Shown: positions 6,364 through 12,736 of the stretch, in pieces | Layout of the letters: the number at the start of each line of letters is the position of its first letter | Position numbering within the stretch: the first letter of the stretch is position 1 | Assembly (NCBI GenBank): GCA_046545675.1 | Contig: JBKGZI010000139.1 | Span: 1-12,736, forward strand | Reading direction: 5' to 3' | DNA length: 12,736 bases | Source: CAYLTX01 sp046545675 | GTDB taxonomy: Bacteria > Myxococcota_A > Bradymonadia > Bradymonadales > Bradymonadaceae | The notes under the pieces: model-generated | Seen by the model: only the letters and a program-made list of their open reading frames with translations | Databases searched by the model: none | Told to the model about the DNA's origin: nothing | Program-made: the position numbers and the translations under genes

Positions 6364-8262
6364 TTACGCTGTTTTTTTGATGTGGATCAGGATCGTCGAG
6401 ATCGCCGCCGGGGTGATGCCCTGGATGCGTGAGGCCTGGGCGACGGTGCTGGGGCGCACCTTGCTGAGCTTCTCGATGACCTCGGCGGTGAGGCCGTGGA
6501 TCTGCTCGTATTCGAGGTTGCTGGGGATGGCGGCCTCTTCCATCTCGCGGCGTTTTTCGACCTGCAGGAGCTGGCGGTTGATATAGCCTTGATATTGGAT
6601 CTGGATCTCGATGGCCTCTTTGACCTCGTCGGTCAGCGCGTCGAGGTCGAGGTCCGGAGCGAAGCGCTCCATGACGGGCTCGAGGGACTCGAAGTCGTTT
6701 TCGGGCCGCTTGAGCAGGTCCTCCAGCGTCACGCCGTTGCTCGCCGTGCCCGCGCCGACGCTCTGCAAGAACTCCTCGTTCTCGCTCGAGCCGCCGATCA
6801 TCGTGTCGGCGAGCATCTCGCGCACCTGGTCGATGGTCTGCTTTTTGAGCTCGAATTTCGCCCAATGCTCGTCGCTGAGCAGCCCGAGGTTGCGGGCATA
6901 TTTGCTCAGGCGCCAATCGGCGTTGTCCTCGCGCAATAGCAGCCGGTACTCGGCGCGGCTGGTGAACATGCGGTACGGCTCGTCGACGCCCTTGGTGACC
7001 AGGTCGTCGATGAGCACGCCGATATAGGCCTCGTCGCGGCCGAGCACGAACGGCTCTTCGCCCTTATGGGCCAGGGCGGCGTTGACGCCGGCCATCAGCC
7101 CCTGAGCGGCGGCCTCCTCGTAGCCCGAGGTGCCGTTGATCTGGCCGGCCAAATACAGCCCTTTGACCCCGCGCAGCTCCAGGGTCGCGTCGAGCTGGAT
7201 GGGATTGACGCAGTCATATTCGACCGCGTAGCCCGGCCGCATGATCTCGGCGTTTTCCAGACCCGGAATCGTCTCCAGAATCTTCATCTGCACGTCCAGC
7301 GGCAGGCTCGTCGAGATGCCGTTGGGGTAGACCTCGTGGGTGTCGAGGCCCTGGGGCTCCAAGAAGATCTGGTGCTGCTCTTTGTCGGCAAAGCGGACCA
7401 CCTTGTCCTCGATGCTCGGACAATAACGCGCGCCGATGCCGTCGATCTGGCCGGTGAACATCGGCGAGCGATCGGTATTCTCCAGGATGACCTTGTGGGT
7501 CTCCGGATTCGTATAGGTGATATAGCAGGAGACCTGCTCGAGCATCTCGGGCTCGTGGTAGAACGAAAAGCGCCGCGGCGGATCGTCGCCGGGCTGCTCC
7601 TCGAGGCTGTCCCAATCGATGGTGCGCCCGTCCAGCCGAGGCGTGGTGCCGGTCTTGAGCCGGCCCATCTCCAGGTCGAGCCTGGAGAGCGTCTCGGCCA
7701 GCCCGTAGGAGGCCGCGTCGCCGGCGCGGCCGGCCTCGAAGTTGTCGGTGCCCACGTGGCACAACCCGCGCAGGAACGTGCCGGTGGTCATGACCACCGA
7801 ATCGCACTCATAAAAGACGTTCAGGTGCGACATGACGCCTTTGATATGAAACTCACCGTCTTCCTCGACGATCTTCATATCCTCGACGCGGCCCTGCTTG
7901 ATGTCGAGGTTGGGCGTATTCATCAGCTCGCGCTGCATCTCGGTGCGGTACACGCGCATATCACATTGCGCGCGGCTCGAGCGCACCGCCGGGCCCTTGC
8001 TGGTGTTGAGCCGCTTATATTGGATGGCCGAGGCATCGGCGATCTTGCCCATCACCCCACCGAGGGCGTCGACCTCTTTGGCCAGATGACCCTTGGCGAC
8101 CCCACCGATGGCCGGGTTGCAGCTCATATGGCCGATGGTGTCGATATTCATCGTCAGCAGCAGCGTGTTCAGGCCCATGCGGGCCATGGCGCTGGCGGCT
8201 TCGGAGCCGGCGTGGCCGCCGCCGATGACGATGGCGTCGTATTTTCTGGGGTGTGTAAGCAT
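6364..8262 (-). CDS. mnmG: tRNA uridine-5-carboxymethylaminomethyl modification enzyme MnmG (GidA)
   Basis: A 632-residue protein; the usual length is about 620-630. With MnmE it forms the FAD-, folate- and GTP-dependent complex that installs the cmnm5/nm5 group on the wobble U34 of certain tRNAs in the cytoplasm. Diagnostic segments: the N-terminal dinucleotide-binding IGGGHAGSEAA; MSCNPAIGGVAKGHLAKEVD; SKGPAVRSSRAQ; RTIDWDSLEEQ; DRSPMFTGQIDGIGARYCPS; QIFLEPQGLDTHEVYPNGIS; the second FAD segment GLYLAGQINGTSGYEEAAAQ; EPYRMFTSRAEYRLLLREDN; and the C-terminal QASRIQGITPAAIS. The frame stays open 36 codons further upstream to an ATG at 8370, but that extension has no family counterpart, so I chose the ATG at 8262 (MLTHPRKYDAIVIGGG). 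The Shine-Dalgarno is weak (gagg, 13 nt away). It is not beside mnmE, rsmG or parAB, the neighbours common in other bacteria. Confidence 0.97.
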   Translation of the reverse strand: MLTHPRKYDAIVIGGGHAGSEAASAMARMGLNTLLLTMNIDTIGHMSCNPAIGGVAKGHLAKEVDALGGVMGKIADASAIQYKRLNTSKGPAVRSSRAQCDMRVYRTEMQRELMNTPNLDIKQGRVEDMKIVEEDGEFHIKGVMSHLNVFYECDSVVMTTGTFLRGLCHVGTDNFEAGRAGDAASYGLAETLSRLDLEMGRLKTGTTPRLDGRTIDWDSLEEQPGDDPPRRFSFYHEPEMLEQVSCYITYTNPETHKVILENTDRSPMFTGQIDGIGARYCPSIEDKVVRFADKEQHQIFLEPQGLDTHEVYPNGISTSLPLDVQMKILETIPGLENAEIMRPGYAVEYDCVNPIQLDATLELRGVKGLYLAGQINGTSGYEEAAAQGLMAGVNAALAHKGEEPFVLGRDEAYIGVLIDDLVTKGVDEPYRMFTSRAEYRLLLREDNADWRLSKYARNLGLLSDEHWAKFELKKQTIDQVREMLADTMIGGSSENEEFLQSVGAGTASNGVTLEDLLKRPENDFESLEPVMERFAPDLDLDALTDEVKEAIEIQIQYQGYINRQLLQVEKRREMEEAAIPSNLEYEQIHGLTAEVIEKLSKVRPSTVAQASRIQGITPAAISTILIHIKKTA

Positions 8263-8433
8263 GATCGTGTGTCGGCCTCGGTACTCGATGAATTTGCTAT
8301 TGCGCAAAACGAACGACGTGCTTTTGATGTTCCGTAAGCGTTGGCCTTCCACCGAGGGTGCGAACGGCAAACGGCGCCGTTCTTACCCCCGGGTATGGTT
8401 TGGTCTCGTATTCTAACGACCTCTATGGGCGGA
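8263..8433. other. Short gap between the lipoprotein gene and mnmG
   Basis: This is 171 bp with both flanking genes on the minus strand. It holds a 7-bp inverted repeat (gaacggc 8362-8368, gccgttc 8376-8382) and an overlapping self-complementary aacggcgccgtt (8370-8381), without a T-tract. A -10-like TAGAAT on the minus strand (8410-8415) has no good -35. I cannot tell whether mnmG has its own promoter here or is read through from the lipoprotein gene. Confidence 0.4.
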
Positions 8434-10419
8434 TCATTGGCCGCACACCTCGTTTGCCGCGCCGGGCGAGCCCAGGTCGCCGGAGGTATACCCGGCAGAC
8501 GCCTCGGTCGCATCACAGAAGTTGGTCGCGTCGTCGTTGGCCGCGTCGGCGTCGGCCACGCCGTCGTAGGCGTCCGAGCTCAACTGCTGGGCGACTCCCT
8601 CCGTAGGCTCGCCATAATAGGCTTCGTCGACGACCACGCCATCCTGGCGGACCAGCGTGATCGTCAGACCGTCGGCGCCCGGGCTATTCTTGAGCGGGCT
8701 GTCGGCCAACAAATACGCGTCTTCGATACCGCCGTTGACGGTCTCGTCGGTATCGGTGGCTAGCACCGCATAGCCTCCGGCGGCAATCGTCGCCGTCGGG
8801 TCGTCGATGACGAAGCTGTCGTTCATGCTGCCTTCCTCGTCATCGTGGATGGTCAGGGTAAACAGCGCAAGCTCCTGGTCGGTGGTGTTGTAGAGCTCGA
8901 TATATTCGCCCGATGTGTCGCCGATTGCTTCGGGGTCGCCCATAAACTCGGTGAAGATGACATCGCCGGCCGCCGGCAGATCGTGGGAGACGTCCTCGCA
9001 GACGCCAGTGACGCAATATTGCTCGGTGGTGCATTCGACGGTGACCGGTTCGAAATCGCAATACGGGTTCTGGAATCGGCTGACTTCGCACGTCGGGTCC
9101 TCGACGGTGTACTCGACGGCGTCTCCGTCATAGTTGCAATAGTCCTCGGGCTGCTCGCAGACGTAGGTGTCGCACGGCGCGGCGGTGCAGGCAGGGTTGG
9201 TCGAGCCCGGAGTGCCGAAGTTGGCCTCCGAGCCGAAGCCTTCATCGAGCTCGGGACACCAATTCGAGACATCGTCATTGGCGCTCGCGGAGACGTCGGC
9301 CTGCGGGTCGAGCTTTCGGGACTTACCGGCGATGATTGCGCCCTCTTCCCAGAAGACGCGGTCGACGATCTCGTCTTCATCACTGCCGGGCCTGACCAGT
9401 TGAATCCAGTCGGACATGTTGTTCATGCTGATGTCGAACCCGTACACATACGCCGGGCTCACCGACGCGTCACCGGCCGGATCGTCACCCCTCGCAAAGA
9501 CCAGGCGCGCGCCGTCCGGGAAGGCCGGCGCGTCCTCGATGACGTGCTCTTCGATGGTATCGCCGGAGGTGCCGCTCTCGATGCGCCAGCCGTTCAGATC
9601 GATGGCGCTGCCGCTGGTATTGACCACCTCGAACCACTCGGCGTCCGAATCCGATAGGCCCGTCGGATTGACCATATACTCGACGATGACCGCCCCACCC
9701 ACTTGAGTGATGGCGTCCACGCACCCCCCGGCGTCCACATCGCAGGTGCCGCCGACATAATCGCAATTGGTGAAGTTCTTGTCGTATCCGCAGGTCGCCG
9801 CGCCGTCTTCTTCGTAGCAATGGCCGTCTTCCGCATAGTCGACGTAGGTATTTCCATCGCAGCTAGGCTCGGGCGGCTCATCACAAACGGCCGCGTCACA
9901 CGCGCCCTCGTTGCACGCCCCGTCGGCGCAACCGTGGACACATCCGCTCGTCTCGGTTTCGTAAGAGCAGTCGCCGTCGGCGCAATCGGAGTTGCCGGTG
10001 TAGACCTCCAGCGTATCGGCGTCGGTGCAGGTCGGCTCGGGCGGGTCGTCGCAGGTGACGCCCTCGCAGGCATCCGGATTGCACTGGCCGTCCGAGCAGC
10101 CGGTCGCGCAGGTTTCGGTCTCCTTCACTGCATAATTGCAGCCGGGCTCGTCGCCACCGCACACGCCGGTGTAGGTGAGCAGTTCGTCGCCATCGCAGGT
10201 CGCAGCAGGTATGTCGGTGCACTCCGCGTCCTCCTCGCATTCGGCCGCCGGCTGCTCGCAGACGCCGTCGTTACAGACCTCGTCGCCGCTACAATCAGTC
10301 GAGACGGCGCAGGATTGTTCGCCGCTCGAGGTGCCTTCGGCGGTACAGCCGGTGCTCATGGCCATCAGCACGAGCGCGCTCAGGGCGATCAAGCTCACCA
10401 AAACACTCTTTCTGCTCAT
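8434..10419 (-). CDS. Cys-rich lipoprotein with two lamin-tail domains
   Basis: A 661-residue protein. It has a lipoprotein signal peptide: basic SRK at 2-4, a hydrophobic stretch, and the lipobox STG|C with the lipidated Cys at 25. A Ser/Glu/Thr-rich linker and a short Cys cluster (37-54) follow. Next are three Cys-rich modules of about 52-60 residues (61-113, 118-169, 174-233) with a recurring Cys-Asp-x-Pro-Pro-Glu-Pro-x-Cys core and a closing GCxDGxC-type end. Lamin-tail domain 1 is at 242-410, a fourth Cys-rich module at 411-474, and lamin-tail domain 2 at 484-659. Both lamin-tail domains end with the family's GTPGS/GSPGA-like segment before a Cys. The acidic, disulfide-rich build fits an outer-membrane or cell-surface protein. 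No enzyme motif is seen; an adhesive or structural role is inference. The start is fixed by AAGGAG and the signal peptide. Confidence 0.92.
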   Translation of the reverse strand: MSRKSVLVSLIALSALVLMAMSTGCTAEGTSSGEQSCAVSTDCSGDEVCNDGVCEQPAAECEEDAECTDIPAATCDGDELLTYTGVCGGDEPGCNYAVKETETCATGCSDGQCNPDACEGVTCDDPPEPTCTDADTLEVYTGNSDCADGDCSYETETSGCVHGCADGACNEGACDAAVCDEPPEPSCDGNTYVDYAEDGHCYEEDGAATCGYDKNFTNCDYVGGTCDVDAGGCVDAITQVGGAVIVEYMVNPTGLSDSDAEWFEVVNTSGSAIDLNGWRIESGTSGDTIEEHVIEDAPAFPDGARLVFARGDDPAGDASVSPAYVYGFDISMNNMSDWIQLVRPGSDEDEIVDRVFWEEGAIIAGKSRKLDPQADVSASANDDVSNWCPELDEGFGSEANFGTPGSTNPACTAAPCDTYVCEQPEDYCNYDGDAVEYTVEDPTCEVSRFQNPYCDFEPVTVECTTEQYCVTGVCEDVSHDLPAAGDVIFTEFMGDPEAIGDTSGEYIELYNTTDQELALFTLTIHDDEEGSMNDSFVIDDPTATIAAGGYAVLATDTDETVNGGIEDAYLLADSPLKNSPGADGLTITLVRQDGVVVDEAYYGEPTEGVAQQLSSDAYDGVADADAANDDATNFCDATEASAGYTSGDLGSPGAANEVCGQ

Positions 10420-10426
10420 GATACAA

Positions 10427-10432
10427 CTCCTT
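10427..10432 (-). promoter_or_regulatory. Shine-Dalgarno AAGGAG for the lipoprotein gene
   Basis: On the minus strand AAGGAG lies 7 nt upstream of the ATG (10417-10419). It is the strongest ribosome-binding site in the window and confirms the start. Confidence 0.85.
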
Positions 10433-10496
10433 AAAACCTTTTACTTTTCGCCGCCTGGGCAGCGCAGAATTACGAAAAATGTGTGGGACGGCGATA

Positions 10497-10525
10497 GTCA
10501 TAGTGAATTGGTTGGATTTAGACAA
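10497..10525 (-). promoter_or_regulatory. Predicted sigma70-like promoter of the lipoprotein gene
   Basis: On the minus strand: TTGTCT (10525-10520), a 17-bp spacer, and TATGAC (10502-10497). It would give a 5' leader of about 70 nt before the lipoprotein ATG. The sequence here is AT-richer than the flanking genes. Confidence 0.5.
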
Positions 10526-10581
10526 TAGGAGAACGTGTGCCGGATTCCGGAGACCGGGTGCCGGGGCCGTTCGTTCCGCTG

Positions 10582-10610
10582 TTGACGAAAACGCCCAATT
10601 CCCATTTACT
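10582..10610 (+). promoter_or_regulatory. Predicted sigma70-like promoter of the Rep-like helicase gene
   Basis: TTGACG (10582-10587), a 17-bp spacer, and TTTACT (10605-10610). Transcription would begin about 40 nt before the chosen ATG and diverge from the lipoprotein promoter about 57 bp away. A TTG at 10610 could open a longer reading frame but lies inside this -10 box, which argues against it as the start. Confidence 0.5.
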
Positions 10611-10657
10611 TGGCGATAGATTCAGCCGCTTTTCGCCCCCCTGCCCGAGCACACGCT

Positions 10658-12715
10658 ATGATGAACCTCAACCTGGGTATGCTCAACCCGGAGCAGCGCG
10701 AGGCGACCACCCACATCGACGGGCCGTTGTTGATCCTGGCAGGCGCCGGCAGCGGCAAGACGCGCGTGGTCACCACGCGCATCGCTTACCTCATCCAACA
10801 GGGAGTCGCCCCCGAGTCGATCCTGGCGGTCAGCTTCACCAACAAGGCGGCCAAGGAAATGCAGGAGCGTGTCGCCCAGATCACCGGGCCGAAGCTGGCC
10901 AGAAAGACGCACCTGTCGACCTTTCACAGCCTCGGGGCGGAGATCCTGCGCAATGATATCGACGAGCTCGGCTTCAAGCGGCCCTATACGATCCTCGACC
11001 AGGGCGACCAGCAGTCGGTCATCAAAGATGCCTACAAAGAGGTCAAACTCGACCCCAAGGTCGTCGATCCCAGGCGGGTGGGCTCGCTCATCAGCAAGGC
11101 CAAGATGGGCTTTTGTGAGCCTCAGGATCTCCCGGATCTCAAATTCGACCCGGTGATGCCCTACGCCCAAAAGATTTATACCTACTATCAGATGGCGCTT
11201 CGCGGACTGAACGCGGTCGACTTCGACGACCTGATCTGCCTGCCGGTGGTGCTCTTCAAAGAGCACGAAAAGGTGCGCCAGAAGTATTCGAAGCGCTTCC
11301 AATACGTCATGGTCGACGAATACCAGGACACCAATATGACCCAGTTGATGTTCTTGCGTGAGCTGGTCAAAGACCACCAAAACCTGTGCGTGGTGGGCGA
11401 CGACGACCAGAGCATCTACGGGTTTCGCGGCGCGATCGCCGAGAATATCCTCGAGTTCGAGAAGCAATTCGAAGGCACCAAGGTCGTCAAGCTCGAGCAA
11501 AATTACCGCTCGACCAACAATATCTTGCGCGCGGCCAATACGGTCATCGCCAACAACTCGGTGCGCAAGGAAAAGGAGCTGTGGAGCGCCAAGGGCGACG
11601 GCGCTCCACTGCGCTATGTCGAATGCGTCGACGAGCGCGAGGAGGCCGAGTACGTGGCCGCCGAGATCGAGCGCCTCAAATTCGAGGAGAACCTCAAATA
11701 CCGCGACTTCGCCATCCTGTACCGCGTCAACCCGCAGAGCCGGCTCTTCGAGGAGGCGCTTCGGACCTACCGCATCCCGTATACGGTGCTGGGCTCCCAG
11801 GAATTCTTCGACCGCAAGGAGATCAAGGACTTCGTGGCCTACCTCAACGCCTGCGTCAATCATAACGACGAGGTCAGCATGCGCCGGGTGGTCAACGTCC
11901 CGCCGCGCGGCATCGGGCCGGTGCTACTCGAGCGCATCAGCGACTACGCCCACGCCGAGGAGCTCAGCTTCTACGACGCGCTCAGCCGGCTGGCCGACGA
12001 CCCCTCTCACGTCGAGGGCATCGGCTTCGGGGTCTCCGAGAAGATCGCCGAATTCGTCGACATGCTCGACCTATTCAACGACCGCTTCGAGGCCGCCGCC
12101 AACGACAAGAGTATCCGCCTGGCCGAGGTCGCCCGCGCCGTGCTCCAGCGCACCCACATGGTCGACCACATCCGAAGCGGCGAGAAGAACCCCAAGATCG
12201 CCCGCCGGCGCATCGACAACCTCGACGAGATCTTATCGTCGATCGCCCAATACCAGGACGGCGACAACACCGGCACGATGCGCAATTACCTGACCCGCAT
12301 CACCCTCGACCGCGCCGACCCCGGCGAGAACGCCGAGGACCAAAAGGGAGTCAAGCTCATGACCCTGCACTCCTCGAAGGGCCTGGAGTTCCCCGTCGTG
12401 TTCTTGGTGGGCATGGAAGAGGGCTACCTGCCGCATAGCCGCAGCATGGACAGCGAATTCGACATCGCCGAGGAGCGTCGGCTGACCTACGTGGGCATCA
12501 CCCGCGCCCAAGAGCAGCTCACCCTGACCTCCTCGGCCGTGCGCAAACGCTACGGCCAGGAGGAAGACCGCGAGCCCAGCCGCTTCCTCGAAGAGATCCC
12601 CGACGAGACCCTCGAGACCCAGCGCGCCGCCAGCGCCGCCAGCCTCGCCAAAAAGCGCGACGAGCAAAACGACAAGTATTTGTCGGCGCTCAAGTCGGCG
12701 ATTTTCGATGAGTGA
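10658..12715 (+). CDS. rep: ATP-dependent 3'-5' DNA helicase, Rep/UvrD/PcrA family (superfamily 1)
   Basis: A 685-residue protein from the ATG at 10658; an adjacent ATG at 10661 is equally possible, and neither has a strong Shine-Dalgarno. All superfamily 1A motifs are present: Q-motif LNPEQREA; Walker A AGAGSGKT (28-35); VSFTNKAAKEM; STFHSLG; VDFDDLI (187-193); Walker B VDEYQD (219-224); GDDDQSIYGFRGA (247-259); LEQNYRS (279-285); LMTLHSSKGLEF (567-578); and VGITRA (612-617). Length and C-terminus (EPSRFLEEIPDE) are closer to E. coli Rep (about 673 residues) than to longer UvrD/PcrA proteins, which carry an extra C-terminal tail. Known roles of the family are clearing replication-fork blocks, repair and plasmid replication. 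Function in this organism is inferred; the symbol is by similarity and PcrA cannot be fully excluded. Confidence 0.95.
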   Translation: MMNLNLGMLNPEQREATTHIDGPLLILAGAGSGKTRVVTTRIAYLIQQGVAPESILAVSFTNKAAKEMQERVAQITGPKLARKTHLSTFHSLGAEILRNDIDELGFKRPYTILDQGDQQSVIKDAYKEVKLDPKVVDPRRVGSLISKAKMGFCEPQDLPDLKFDPVMPYAQKIYTYYQMALRGLNAVDFDDLICLPVVLFKEHEKVRQKYSKRFQYVMVDEYQDTNMTQLMFLRELVKDHQNLCVVGDDDQSIYGFRGAIAENILEFEKQFEGTKVVKLEQNYRSTNNILRAANTVIANNSVRKEKELWSAKGDGAPLRYVECVDEREEAEYVAAEIERLKFEENLKYRDFAILYRVNPQSRLFEEALRTYRIPYTVLGSQEFFDRKEIKDFVAYLNACVNHNDEVSMRRVVNVPPRGIGPVLLERISDYAHAEELSFYDALSRLADDPSHVEGIGFGVSEKIAEFVDMLDLFNDRFEAAANDKSIRLAEVARAVLQRTHMVDHIRSGEKNPKIARRRIDNLDEILSSIAQYQDGDNTGTMRNYLTRITLDRADPGENAEDQKGVKLMTLHSSKGLEFPVVFLVGMEEGYLPHSRSMDSEFDIAEERRLTYVGITRAQEQLTLTSSAVRKRYGQEEDREPSRFLEEIPDETLETQRAASAASLAKKRDEQNDKYLSALKSAIFDE

Positions 12716-12736
12716 CAGCGGCCTCCTCCCCGCCCG
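12708..12736 (+). CDS. Possible start of a downstream gene (3' partial)
   Basis: An ATG at 12708-12710, in a different frame, overlaps the last 8 nt of the helicase gene (atgagtga) and stays open to the window edge, encoding MSDSGLLPA. Such overlaps often mark translationally coupled genes. Only nine codons are visible, so this is tentative and no function can be given. Confidence 0.3.

Noticed and set aside
7066..8337. 423-codon plus-strand reading frame
   Set aside because: It lies antisense to mnmG, whose protein matches its family end to end. Long antisense frames are expected in GC-rich DNA.
8263..8370. N-terminal extension of mnmG to the ATG at 8370
   Set aside because: The 36 extra residues have no counterpart in the MnmG family, and the ATG at 8262 gives the normal length and N-terminus.
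10622..11863. 413-codon minus-strand reading frame
   Set aside because: It is antisense to the helicase gene, which carries all its motifs in order; the antisense product shows no recognisable domain.

Overview
The window is GC-rich and gene-dense. It comes from a bacterium whose secreted proteins look like those of myxobacteria-like or Bradymonadales-like lineages (formerly Deltaproteobacteria). This placement is inference. It rests on lamin-tail-domain surface proteins, thrombospondin type 3 calcium repeats, a MopE-type metal-binding motif, a cysteine-rich lipoprotein of the kind common in those predators and their relatives, and gene-specific matches such as a full-length MnmG. There is no rRNA, tRNA, CRISPR array, transposase or phage structural gene.

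Layout. 1-1800 (+): the 3' part of a large secreted multidomain protein (TSP3 repeat, two OB-like domains, two Ig-like domains, C-terminal lamin-tail domain), followed by a strong 13-bp hairpin. 1911-4205 (+): a polytopic membrane enzyme of the sulfatase/alkaline phosphatase superfamily, with a MopE-like Asp-rich motif between the membrane and catalytic parts. 4206-4479: an intergenic stretch, partly AT-rich, with nested hairpins. 4480-5043 (+): a small exported HEAT-repeat-like protein. 5044-5389: an intergenic stretch holding a 164-bp foldback palindrome, a rho-independent terminator and a 14-bp perfect palindrome. 5390-6259 (+): a DnaC/IstB-type AAA+ ATPase with an N-terminal eight-cysteine zinc region. 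6260-6363: a convergent gap filled by an inverted pair of 9-nt-period cacagag repeats. 6364-8262 (-): mnmG (tRNA U34 modification). 8434-10419 (-): a lipoprotein with four cysteine-rich modules and two lamin-tail domains. 10420-10657: a divergent promoter region. 10658-12715 (+): a Rep/UvrD/PcrA-type helicase, possibly overlapping the start of another gene at the right edge.

Functionally this is a mix: housekeeping genes (mnmG, rep-like helicase, helicase-loader-like ATPase) lie between lineage-specific envelope or surface genes. No operon-like system links them; most genes have their own intergenic signals. The most distinctive material is in the non-coding DNA (the 164-bp foldback element and the 9-nt-period inverted repeat), in the sulfatase-superfamily enzyme with a predicted Thr nucleophile and an embedded metal-binding motif, and in the modular Cys-rich/lamin-tail lipoprotein. 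I found no convincing new defence system or large undescribed multi-gene system.
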